From: Paenibacillus caseinilyticus
GTDB taxonomy: Bacteria > Bacillota > Bacilli > Paenibacillales > NBRC-103111
Direction: 5' to 3'
DNA: 64,000 nucleotides
NCBI RefSeq assembly: GCF_027533645.1
Contig: NZ_JAQAGY010000002.1
Coordinates: 1 to 64,000 of the forward strand
Shown here: positions 1 through 8,019 of the stretch, in pieces
Layout of the letters: each line of letters begins with the position of its first letter
Numbering within the stretch: position 1 is the stretch's first letter
The notes under the pieces: generated by a model
Seen by the model: the letters and a program-made list of their open reading frames with translations, nothing else
What the model was told of the DNA's origin: nothing
The model's database searches: none
Position numbers and translations under genes: made by a program

Positions 1-262
1 TTCAGAGGCCTCTTAACGCTTTTACATAAATCCAAAGAAGCACAGTTTTTAAAAAACATAAAAGCTGGGCTTAGTTTCGTGCTGCCATTTTCGGGTCTGT
101 GCTAAGAGTAATTTTCGGGGTAGCAGATATATAGGAGGCTTTCCCCGATTGGTTTAACTGGTCAGGTCAACTCCCACACCTGTTGTGCAGCGGCGAAACC
201 GGGTGTATACGGTTTTTTAGGAACCATAATAGTCCCGCAAATCACGCTATGGAGGTATAAAA

Positions 263-871
263 GTGAAGGAACTGGGACCAAGCGGCAATAGTGAAATCCT
301 TACAAAATTAGAAGAAATCCAACATTTATACAATATGCATGATGATAGTGTCAGTGATTTTATAAAAATACTATTACAAAAAGGTGATGTGTTCCTATAT
401 TCTTTTGCTATGTACCTTTCTAATGGATACAACGTAAATGAATATTACGAGCACTTGTCTTTTGTAATAAACAATCTTTCTCAACAAGAATTGCAAAAAT
501 TAGAAATATATATACTTGAGGTAACTAAATCCCTAAGTCAGAGAAATAATCTAAATCTTGATGGCATCGAATGTTTTATGAAATTAGATATAAAAAAAGC
601 AAACCAATGGAAAGAGTTACTTGAAGAGGAAAAGATAATAGCTGCAAATACAAGAAATAAATTATTAGGTACGAATGTTGATTTCTCTGAATTTATCTCT
701 TTTGTGAGTTTGTCAATTATGGCTATTGAACAGTATTTAGCAAGTAAATACACGGTTAATTCAAGTAATTTTAATGAATGGGCACGTCAAAGCGAGGGTT
801 ATAAAGAATTATTAGAGAAAGCTTATAATGCCTTAGTTTTGAGAATTAATCGTATATTAGAACTTCTCTAG
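263..871 (+). CDS. Uncharacterised AT-rich protein
   Basis: A 202-residue protein I do not recognise. It starts at GTG 263, seven bases after GGAGG (251-255). It is soluble, with no signal peptide or membrane segment, and appears largely alpha-helical with many Glu, Lys, Leu and Asn. Codon use is strongly A/T-rich, unlike the GC-rich genes that follow, which suggests recent acquisition or a weakly expressed accessory gene. It stands alone: no partner lies downstream on its strand and the upstream side is cut by the window edge. Coding character is good (continuous frame, proper ribosome site); function is unknown. Confidence 0.7.
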   Translation: MKELGPSGNSEILTKLEEIQHLYNMHDDSVSDFIKILLQKGDVFLYSFAMYLSNGYNVNEYYEHLSFVINNLSQQELQKLEIYILEVTKSLSQRNNLNLDGIECFMKLDIKKANQWKELLEEEKIIAANTRNKLLGTNVDFSEFISFVSLSIMAIEQYLASKYTVNSSNFNEWARQSEGYKELLEKAYNALVLRINRILELL

Positions 872-940
872 AGGCAACTTGCTCTTAAAGATGATCTGTC
901 CCCAGTTTTTGAATGCGTCCTATCCAGCAAGCGTGCAAAA

Positions 941-972
941 AAGATCCCAAGGCTCTCTAGCCTTGGGATCTT
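941..972 (-). terminator. Perfect 14-bp stem, terminator for the minus-strand cupin gene
   Basis: Arms 941-954 and 959-972 pair perfectly around a CTCT loop. On the minus strand the stem is followed by TTTT, so it best serves the cupin gene ending at 1114. It could also stop transcripts from the AT-rich gene on the plus strand, although the T run there is poor. Confidence 0.75.
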
Positions 973-1113
973 ATTTGCATGCGTAGTGCAAGGCCAATCG
1001 CCGCGCCCGGTGGGACGCGTCAGCTTGGCAGCCCGACGGGCCGCAGGGCCGCGCTCCACCAGGCGTAGGAGCAGTCATCGCAGGTTCGCCAGCTGCCAGC
1101 GATACGGCAAGCT

Positions 1114-1773
1114 TTAGTACGGATACGGATGATAGTAAGCCTGCCGGGAATACGGTCCGTAAGATGCGGGGGGCTGGGCCGGCTGCGTATACAAGTAAGG
1201 GCTGGCGGATGCGTATCCGTGGGGACCGTTCAGCGGCTTCTGGCCCGGTACGGGAGGGCCGATGACCGTTGTGCCCGTGAGGGGGGCGAGCGTTTCTTTG
1301 ACCTCGGCCTCCTTCAGGCCGTACGTATGGGCCCAGACGCGGGGCGGCGTCAGCCGGAGAATATCCGAGCCGAAGATGGCGTCGGGCACAGAGGAATCGA
1401 AGATCGCCAGCAGGCGTGTGCCATTCGTGGAAGCCACTTCGTAGTGCCACCAGCCCTGGGGAACATTCGCCACCTGTCCGGGGGTGATCGGGAAGTTCAG
1501 CAGCTCGTTCGTGAACGGGTTGATGAGAGAGACGACCGCCGCGCCCGCGATGCAGTAGACCAGCTCGGAAGCGTTCTGGTGGATGTGCGGCTCGACGACG
1601 TTCCCTGTATCAAGATAGATATCGAGCAGGGATACCCCGCCCAAGGTGTTCAGGTCCTTGATCGACAGCCGGTTGATGTAGTTGCGGGCATCTTTTCTGA
1701 AGAACAAATCATGGCTCAAGTCAAAAAAGAACTGAGCGGACGGCGAGGCGTAATCTACCGTGGCGTGAGGCAT
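1114..1773 (-). CDS. Cupin-domain protein with Tyr/Pro-rich tail
   Basis: A 219-residue single-domain cupin. Cupin motif 1 is present (H63, H65, E70, then Gly six residues on), as is motif 2 (G99, P105, G107, H110), so a complete three-His/one-Glu metal site is available. The barrel (about residues 40-165) resembles the oxalate decarboxylase/germin branch, but only one cupin is present where OxdC-type enzymes have two. The last 45 residues are rich in Tyr, Pro, Gly and Gln and end in HPYPY, a composition typical of spore coat proteins. A spore-surface role is inferred from this tail only. No signal peptide. It stands alone with its own terminator. Confidence 0.75.
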   Translation of the reverse strand: MPHATVDYASPSAQFFFDLSHDLFFRKDARNYINRLSIKDLNTLGGVSLLDIYLDTGNVVEPHIHQNASELVYCIAGAAVVSLINPFTNELLNFPITPGQVANVPQGWWHYEVASTNGTRLLAIFDSSVPDAIFGSDILRLTPPRVWAHTYGLKEAEVKETLAPLTGTTVIGPPVPGQKPLNGPHGYASASPYLYTQPAQPPASYGPYSRQAYYHPYPY

Positions 1774-1938
1774 TGTGGAATTCCTGCCCTTCGTTCTAAG
1801 TATATATTCCGAATCTGAAGCCGGAAGAGGGATCGTTATGGGGTAGGGTATGCATCGGCCCAGCGAATGGTTACCCGCCTATGCTTCGTTGATCACCGCG
1901 TCCAGTGTCCGCATCCGCGAGCGCGCCCCAAGTTCATT

Positions 1939-1970
1939 AATAAGTACTATCAATCGTTGATCGGTGTCGT
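1939..1970 (+). promoter_or_regulatory. Shared upstream element, copy 1 (before the GH81 glucanase)
   Basis: Positions 1951-1970 read CAATCGTTRATCGGTGTCGT with R = G. The same 20-mer with R = A occurs at 5994-6013 before the transporter operon. A related AWTAAGT block lies just upstream in both (1939-1945 here). A -10-like TATGAT sits at 1993-1998, 22 bases after the element. Probably an activator site for the adjacent response regulator at 9863-11434 (inference). Confidence 0.6.
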
Positions 1971-2088
1971 GTTCAATCTTCTGCCGCAGCTTTATGATAA
2001 TACTAGCTCAGCCGAAAGGGAGGGGTGTCCTGTTACCGACAAGACAGGCCGCACGCAAGAGATCAGACCTATCAAGGAGGAGAACAAA

Positions 2089-5000
2089 TTGAAGCTCAAC
2101 CGCAAGAGAGCAGCCGGGGCGAAGCGCACCGTTCTGTCCACACTGGCTCTATTCACCGCACTCAGTCCCTTGTCTCTATCGAACCTGCAGACCGCCCGGG
2201 CGGCCGAACCGTATCTGCTCTCGCAGAACCGGACCGTCTACGCGTCTTCCGTGGAAGGAGGCAATTCGCCGGACCTCGCCGTCGATGGCTCGGAAGCTTC
2301 CCGCTGGTCCAGCGCATGGGGCGCCGACCCGCAGTGGCTGTACACGGATCTCGGGGCGGTAGCCGCCATCAGCCGTGTCGTCATCCACTGGGAGGGAGCT
2401 TACGCCAAAGCATACAAGGTGCAGGTATCGAACGATGAGTCGACTTGGACCGATGTGTACAGCACGACAGCCGGAGACGGCGGCGTAGACGAGGTCGCCT
2501 TGAACACCAGCGGACGCTACGTCAGAGTACTCGGCACCGAGAGAGCGCTGCCGAATTACGGCTACTCGATTCTCGAACTGGAAGTGTTCGGAACCGGGGG
2601 TGTGAACACGCCGCCAGTGAAGCTCGGACCGAACGTGGCCCTGAACCGTCCGGTGAAGGTGTCCTCCTACGAGCAGGCGGACTACCTGCCGCCGGGATCG
2701 ACGCTGCCGGAGAACGGTGTAGACGGCAACCGCCAGACGCGCTGGTCCTCGAATCCGACGGACAACGAGTACTACCAGGTCGATCTCGGCAGCCAGCGGA
2801 CGATCGGGCGCATCATTCTCGACTGGGAAGCGGCTGCGGGCCGGGCCTTCGATCTGCAGGTATCGTCCGACGGGAACCAGTGGACGACGGTATACCGCGA
2901 GCTGAAGGGCCAAGGCGGGGTGCAGAACATTCCGGTCTACGCCACTGGCCGCTATGTGCGGATGCAGGGCATCTCCAGAGCGACGAGCTTCGGGTACTCC
3001 CTCTTCGAATTCCAGGTATACGATTATGTGAATGGGGATCCGAAGCCGGTGCATACCATTCCGCCGCTGCCGGTCAAGTCGGTCGTAACGGAAGGCTCGG
3101 GCAGCTACCTGCGCAATGACATCACGATGCCGCAGCCGAAATTCCCGCACTATAAGTCGGACAGCATCCAGAAGCCGCTGCCGTCCAACGACTGGTGGCA
3201 GTCGCTGTTCATCAACAAGCTGGGGAATGGCATCATTACGCTGCCGCTGAAGTCCAAGTTCCAGTCCCAGGGACTCGGCATCATGACGCCGGGCAGCGGG
3301 TGGATCACCCCGGACGGCAAGGCGGTCGAGACCGGCACGAACTTCGACCTGTCGCTCATGGCGTCCAATATCAACACCGCTTCAATGACGAACCGCGTCA
3401 CCTCCTACGGCGACTTCTCCGTAGACACGGTGCTCAGCGACTCTGCCACGGAAGACAAGATGAAGGTCACCTTCGTCAAGGGCTCGCCGTACATCTACGC
3501 CCAGTTCAGCGATCCGAATTCGGCCGAGATCTACTCGCCTGCGATCACCCGCCTGTTCAATGATGCGAACGGATCGGTACTGGCCGCGGACGGCGCTACC
3601 CTGACGGCCGATCACATCGGGATCGAAGTCACGAACACGAACGGGGCTCCGACACCGGCGCAGGTGAAGCGCTACTATGCGCTGAATGCCCCGGCAGGGA
3701 CTGTGTTCAAGCGGGTAGGACCGAAGATCAAGATCACGCTTCCGAGCGGCCAGAACTACCTATCCTTGGCAGCGCTACCATCGCCGGATAAGCTGAATTA
3801 TTACTATCAGCACGGCTATGCGTTCGTCACGGATACGAAGGTCGGATACCAATTCGACGAATCCACGTCGGCTGTCGAGACGACCTTCACGGCGACGACT
3901 GCCTTGAAGCGTGCGGGGTTCCCGAACACGACGCTGATGGCCCTGCTGCCACACCAGTGGAAGATTGCGTCCACGCCGCTCACCGAGCTCACTTATCCTT
4001 CTATCCGGGGGACGATGAAAGTGAGCGAAGGCAACAGCTTCAAGACGGCAGACCGGTTCAACGGCATTGTGCCGCAGTTCACGGAGCCGAGCGGGAATGG
4101 GTACGACCGCCAGCAGCTGCTGGATCAGCTGGCGATCCTCGACCAGTCGACCGATACGACCGAGGAGCTCATGAAAGCTGACGCTTACTGGCAGGGCAAG
4201 ACGCTGCATCCGCTCGCGATGGGCGTGCTGATCGCAGATCAGATCGGGGATGCAAGCTACAAGTCGAAGTTCCTCGCCCGGCTGAAGACCGCGCTTACGG
4301 ACTGGTATACGTATACGCAGGGCGAACCGAACTACTTCTTGTATTACAATGACGACTGGGGCACGATGTACTACAAGAACAGCGAGTTCGGGGCCAACGT
4401 GGGCATCACGGACCATCACTTCACGTACGGCTACTTTGTCTTCTCCTCTGCTGTTCTTGCTACCTATGACAAAGACTTCGAGACCCGCTACGGCGGTATG
4501 GTGGAGCAGCTCATCCGCGATTATGCGAATCCTTCGCGTACGGACGCGCAGTATCCGTTCTTCCGCAGCTTCGACCCTTACTCTGGCCACTCTTGGGCGG
4601 GCGGCTATGCCGACCAGGATAACGGCAACAACCAGGAAGCGGCCGGCGAATCGCTGTTCGGCTGGGTCGGCCAATACATGTGGAGCATCCTGAAGGGCAA
4701 CACGGCTTACCGGGACGCCGCGATCTGGGGCTTCACCACCGAGCTCAAGGCCGTAGAACAATACTGGTTCAACTATGACAACGACAACTGGATTCCGGAA
4801 TACAAGCACAAGTCGGTCGGCCAAATCTACGGCTCGTCGCAGTTCTTCGGCACGTTCTTCAACGGAAACCCGGTGTATGTCTACGGCATTCACTGGCTGC
4901 CGACATCCGAGTATCTGACAAGCTACGGATTCGACCCAGCCAAGGCAGCCTCGCTGTACCAGGGCTTCGTGAAGGATAACGGCGGAGCCGAGACGGATTG

Positions 5001-5742
5001 GCAGCATATCGTCTGGCCGGTCCAGGCGCTGAGCGATCCGCAGGCGGTGCTCGCGAAGTGGAATCCGGCCGTGCTGCAGCAGAACGAAGCGTTCAATACG
5101 TATTACTTCGTTCATTCGATGGCTACGCTCGGCCAGCGGACGAAGGATGTCTGGGCTACGGGCTGGTCGTCGGCCACTGTGTATAAGAAGGGCACCACCT
5201 ACACGGCGCAGGTATGGAACCCGACGGATGCTCCGGTGACCGTCACGTTCCGGAACGCCTCCGGTGTAACGGGCACGGCCACCGTCGCCGCCAAGTCGCT
5301 CGTCTCCGTGAATCCGATGACGAACAGCGGCGGCACGACACAGCCCTCGGCCAATGTGGCGCTGAAGAAGACAACCGTCGCCTCTTCTACAGAGGACGGC
5401 TACACAGCCGTCCAGGCGACTGACGGGAACGCCTCCACCCGCTGGGCCTCGGCATGGAACGATGCGGAGTGGATCTACGTAGATCTCGGCGCTTCGTACA
5501 ATGTGAGCCGCATCAAGCTGAACTGGGAAGGAGCTTATGCCAAGGGGTATAAGCTGCAGATCTCCGACGATCCGAACAACTGGACCGGCAAGGATGTGTT
5601 CGTCACCGCAGCAGGAGACGGGGGCGTCGACGATGTGACCGTGACGGGCAAGGGCCGGTATGTCCGGATGCTGGGCACGGCCCGCGCGCTGCCGTTCGGC
5701 TACTCGCTCTTCGATTTTGAGGTATACGGCACGAAGTCTTGA
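2089..5742 (+). CDS. Secreted GH81 endo-1,3-beta-glucanase with three F5/8-type C domains
   Basis: Start TTG 2089 is chosen because AAGGAGG (2074-2080) lies eight bases before it and a typical signal peptide follows at once (basic N-terminus, hydrophobic core, cleavage near ARAAEP). The frame is open further upstream but without a ribosome site. The mature protein of about 1,180 residues has two discoidin/CBM32-like domains (about 45-172 and 185-315), a GH81 catalytic region (about 330-1020), and a third discoidin domain at the C-terminus (about 1092-1217) closely resembling the first. GH81 hallmarks include DHHFTYGYF (about 771-780) with its catalytic Asp, FDPYSGHSWA, and NNQEAAGESLFGW (about 846) with the Glu residues. 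It should cut beta-1,3-glucan (laminarin, fungal wall glucan, callose) outside the cell. The transporter genes that follow would import the oligosaccharides. Confidence 0.9.
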   Translation: MKLNRKRAAGAKRTVLSTLALFTALSPLSLSNLQTARAAEPYLLSQNRTVYASSVEGGNSPDLAVDGSEASRWSSAWGADPQWLYTDLGAVAAISRVVIHWEGAYAKAYKVQVSNDESTWTDVYSTTAGDGGVDEVALNTSGRYVRVLGTERALPNYGYSILELEVFGTGGVNTPPVKLGPNVALNRPVKVSSYEQADYLPPGSTLPENGVDGNRQTRWSSNPTDNEYYQVDLGSQRTIGRIILDWEAAAGRAFDLQVSSDGNQWTTVYRELKGQGGVQNIPVYATGRYVRMQGISRATSFGYSLFEFQVYDYVNGDPKPVHTIPPLPVKSVVTEGSGSYLRNDITMPQPKFPHYKSDSIQKPLPSNDWWQSLFINKLGNGIITLPLKSKFQSQGLGIMTPGSGWITPDGKAVETGTNFDLSLMASNINTASMTNRVTSYGDFSVDTVLSDSATEDKMKVTFVKGSPYIYAQFSDPNSAEIYSPAITRLFNDANGSVLAADGATLTADHIGIEVTNTNGAPTPAQVKRYYALNAPAGTVFKRVGPKIKITLPSGQNYLSLAALPSPDKLNYYYQHGYAFVTDTKVGYQFDESTSAVETTFTATTALKRAGFPNTTLMALLPHQWKIASTPLTELTYPSIRGTMKVSEGNSFKTADRFNGIVPQFTEPSGNGYDRQQLLDQLAILDQSTDTTEELMKADAYWQGKTLHPLAMGVLIADQIGDASYKSKFLARLKTALTDWYTYTQGEPNYFLYYNDDWGTMYYKNSEFGANVGITDHHFTYGYFVFSSAVLATYDKDFETRYGGMVEQLIRDYANPSRTDAQYPFFRSFDPYSGHSWAGGYADQDNGNNQEAAGESLFGWVGQYMWSILKGNTAYRDAAIWGFTTELKAVEQYWFNYDNDNWIPEYKHKSVGQIYGSSQFFGTFFNGNPVYVYGIHWLPTSEYLTSYGFDPAKAASLYQGFVKDNGGAETDWQHIVWPVQALSDPQAVLAKWNPAVLQQNEAFNTYYFVHSMATLGQRTKDVWATGWSSATVYKKGTTYTAQVWNPTDAPVTVTFRNASGVTGTATVAAKSLVSVNPMTNSGGTTQPSANVALKKTTVASSTEDGYTAVQATDGNASTRWASAWNDAEWIYVDLGASYNVSRIKLNWEGAYAKGYKLQISDDPNNWTGKDVFVTAAGDGGVDDVTVTGKGRYVRMLGTARALPFGYSLFDFEVYGTKS

Positions 5743-5777
5743 GTATAGTCGTCATTGAATTTTCATCAGAATCGTAG

Positions 5778-5824
5778 AGTACCGGGCTCGGCGCCAGCAG
5801 GCTGCCGGGTCCGGTACTTTTTTC
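5778..5824 (+). terminator. Terminator after the glucanase gene
   Basis: AGTACCGG (5778-5785) pairs with CCGGTACT (5811-5818), followed by a run of T. Confidence 0.8.
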
Positions 5825-5910
5825 GGGGTGGAGCTTGTTTCCACCTTGCGGCTGGAGCCCCATACCCATTCCCTCACCGTGCACCAACGTATGGACTGGC
5901 ACGTGGAAGG

Positions 5911-5937
5911 ACCGTCCGGGCATCCGGACGGTTTTTC
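5911..5937 (+). terminator. Second terminator between glucanase and transporter
   Basis: ACCGTCCGG (5911-5919) and CCGGACGGT (5924-5932) form a nine-base stem with a four-base loop and a T tract. With the preceding hairpin it insulates the transporter operon from the glucanase transcript, so the transporter needs its own promoter. Confidence 0.8.
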
Positions 5938-5982
5938 TTATGTGCCGCGAGGGCTGCACGCTGCCTGTCCCCATTCCCGTTG

Positions 5983-6013
5983 ATTAAGTCAAACAATCGT
6001 TAATCGGTGTCGT
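5983..6013 (+). promoter_or_regulatory. Shared upstream element, copy 2 (before the transporter operon)
   Basis: Positions 5994-6013 match the 1951-1970 element at 19 of 20 bases, with ATTAAGT at 5983-5989 matching AATAAGT in copy 1. A weak -10-like TACCAT lies at 6036-6041, 22 bases downstream, the same spacing as TATGAT in copy 1. This supports one regulator controlling both transcripts. Confidence 0.6.
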
Positions 6014-6073
6014 AGCTGGTGCAAGTCCCTTCGGGTACCATAGGGATATAACTTATAGAGATGGGGATGAGAG

Positions 6074-7066
6074 ATGAAAACCGCTAGAAGCAGCGGGCTG
6101 GCCGGAGCGGCCCCGGATGCTTCGGGCAAGGAGAAGCGCCTGGAGCCGGGGGTATGGCGGCGGTTCGCACAGCAGTGGGATTACCAGTCGATGATTCTGC
6201 CTTCGATCGTATTCTTGATTATCTTCAGCTATATTCCGATGTGGGGCGTGCTGCTCGCCTTCAAGGAATATGACTTGTTCGCGGGATTCTCCGCCAGCCC
6301 GTGGGTGGGCATGCTGCACTTCCGGATGTTCTTCGAGTCGCCGGAGTTCTGGCTGATCATGCGCAATACGGTCTGCATCTCGCTCTTGAAGCTGGCAGTC
6401 GGGTTCCCCGCTCCGATCATCCTGGCGCTGATGCTTAATGAAGTAGGGAACATGGCGTTCAAGCGCGTGGTCCAGACGATTACGTACATCCCGCATTTTA
6501 TCTCGTGGGTCGTCGTATCCGGGCTGGTATTCTCGATGCTGGCGGTGGATAACGGGCCGGTGAATGACCTGCTCGTGCGCTTCTCGCTGATCGACCAGCC
6601 GGTGAACTGGATGTCGGTGCCGGAATACTTCTGGGGCATCCTCGTATCCGTCGGCGTCTGGAAGGAGATCGGCTTCGGCTCGATCGTCTACCTGGCGGCG
6701 ATCGCGGGCATTGACCCGGCCTTGTACGAGGCGGCATCGCTGGATGGGGCCGGCCGGTTCCGCCAGATGTTCCTTATCACGCTGCCGAGCCTGTCCCCGG
6801 TCATCATGATCTTCCTGATCCTGGGCGTGGGGAACATTCTCAATGCGGGGTTCGAGGACATTCTGCTCTTGACGCAGAATCTCAACAACGGCATTCTGAT
6901 GCCCTTCGCGGAAGTGCTCGACACCTACGTATACCAGATGGGCATTCTCAACCAGCGGTATTCGTATGCTACGGCAGCGGGCCTCTTCAAGTCGGTGATC
7001 AGCGTGCTGCTGCTGCTCATCGCGAACTTCACCGCCCGGCGGCTTGGCAAGGCCAGCCTATGGTAG
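6074..7066 (+). CDS. Sugar ABC transporter permease (LplB/YteP type)
   Basis: A 330-residue inner-membrane permease with six predicted membrane segments and the EAA loop YEAASLDGAGRFRQ near residue 217, the contact for the ATPase. It belongs to the CUT1 permeases that pair with a YtcP/LplC-type partner, encoded 33 bases downstream. No ATPase gene is present in the window, as usual for these Paenibacillus transporters, which probably share an MsmX-like ATPase (known for the family, inferred here). The linked GH81 enzyme suggests beta-1,3-gluco-oligosaccharides as substrate. Confidence 0.9.
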   Translation: MKTARSSGLAGAAPDASGKEKRLEPGVWRRFAQQWDYQSMILPSIVFLIIFSYIPMWGVLLAFKEYDLFAGFSASPWVGMLHFRMFFESPEFWLIMRNTVCISLLKLAVGFPAPIILALMLNEVGNMAFKRVVQTITYIPHFISWVVVSGLVFSMLAVDNGPVNDLLVRFSLIDQPVNWMSVPEYFWGILVSVGVWKEIGFGSIVYLAAIAGIDPALYEAASLDGAGRFRQMFLITLPSLSPVIMIFLILGVGNILNAGFEDILLLTQNLNNGILMPFAEVLDTYVYQMGILNQRYSYATAAGLFKSVISVLLLLIANFTARRLGKASLW

Positions 7067-7099
7067 CCTGCGATATCAGACAAGGAAGGGAGGGCCGGT

Positions 7100-7987
7100 A
7101 TGAAGCTCAATAAGGTTGACAAAACGCTTCGCGGTGCGATCTATGCGCTGCTCGTGCTGCTGTCGTTCGTCACGTTCTATCCGTTCTGGAATTCGCTCGT
7201 GATCTCGTTCAATACGGGAAGCGACACTTCGCTCGGGGGCGTGACCTTCTGGCCGAGGGAATTCACCCTCGAGAATTACCGGATCGTGTTCAAGGAAGAC
7301 GAGATTTTCCACGCCTACGTAATCACCATCCTGCGCACGGTGATCGGCACGGCGCTCTCGATGTTCTTCACGGCCTTATTCGCTTACGGGCTGTCGAAGA
7401 AGGGGATCGTCTTCAAAAAGTTCTATATGATTCTCTGTGTGGTGACCATGTATTTCAGCGGAGGGCTCATTCCCTACTTCGTCCTCGTCTATCACATGCG
7501 GCTGTATGATACATTCGCCTTTCTCGTGGTTCACGGGATGATCTCCGTGTACAATATGATCATCTTCCGCACGTTCTTCGCCGAGCTGCCGGACGGGCTC
7601 GAGGAGTCGGCCCGCATCGACGGCTGTTCGAATTACGGGGTCTTCTTCCGCATCGTCCTGCCGGTCTCGGGGCCGGTGATCGCCACCCTGTCGCTCTTCA
7701 CGGCGGTAGGCTTATGGAATGACTGGTTCACGCCGGCCGTGTTCATCAACGACCAGAGCCTCATTCCGCTGCAGACGATGCTCGTCCAGATCATCAATAC
7801 GGGCACGACGGCGACGCTGGTCTCGAACCTCAATTCGTATGCGCAAAGCATGGTGCAGAATACGGTGACCGTCAAGGCGCTGCAGATGGCCACGATGATG
7901 GTCGCGACGCTGCCGATCCTGCTGATCTATCCGTTCCTGCAGAAGTACTTCGTCAAAGGCGCCCTGGTCGGTTCCTTGAAAGAATAG
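7100..7987 (+). CDS. Sugar ABC transporter permease (YtcP/LplC type)
   Basis: A 295-residue MalG-like permease with six membrane segments and the EAA loop EESARIDGCSNYGVFFR in the second half. AAGGGAGGG lies a few bases before ATG 7100. It is the second half of the channel with the gene just upstream and shares an operon with it and with the binding protein 32 bases downstream. The C-terminus (YFVKGALVGSLKE) has the form usual for this family. Confidence 0.9.
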   Translation: MKLNKVDKTLRGAIYALLVLLSFVTFYPFWNSLVISFNTGSDTSLGGVTFWPREFTLENYRIVFKEDEIFHAYVITILRTVIGTALSMFFTALFAYGLSKKGIVFKKFYMILCVVTMYFSGGLIPYFVLVYHMRLYDTFAFLVVHGMISVYNMIIFRTFFAELPDGLEESARIDGCSNYGVFFRIVLPVSGPVIATLSLFTAVGLWNDWFTPAVFINDQSLIPLQTMLVQIINTGTTATLVSNLNSYAQSMVQNTVTVKALQMATMMVATLPILLIYPFLQKYFVKGALVGSLKE

Positions 7988-8019
7988 GATCAGAAGAGAG
8001 TTCAAGAGGGGGAGACAAC

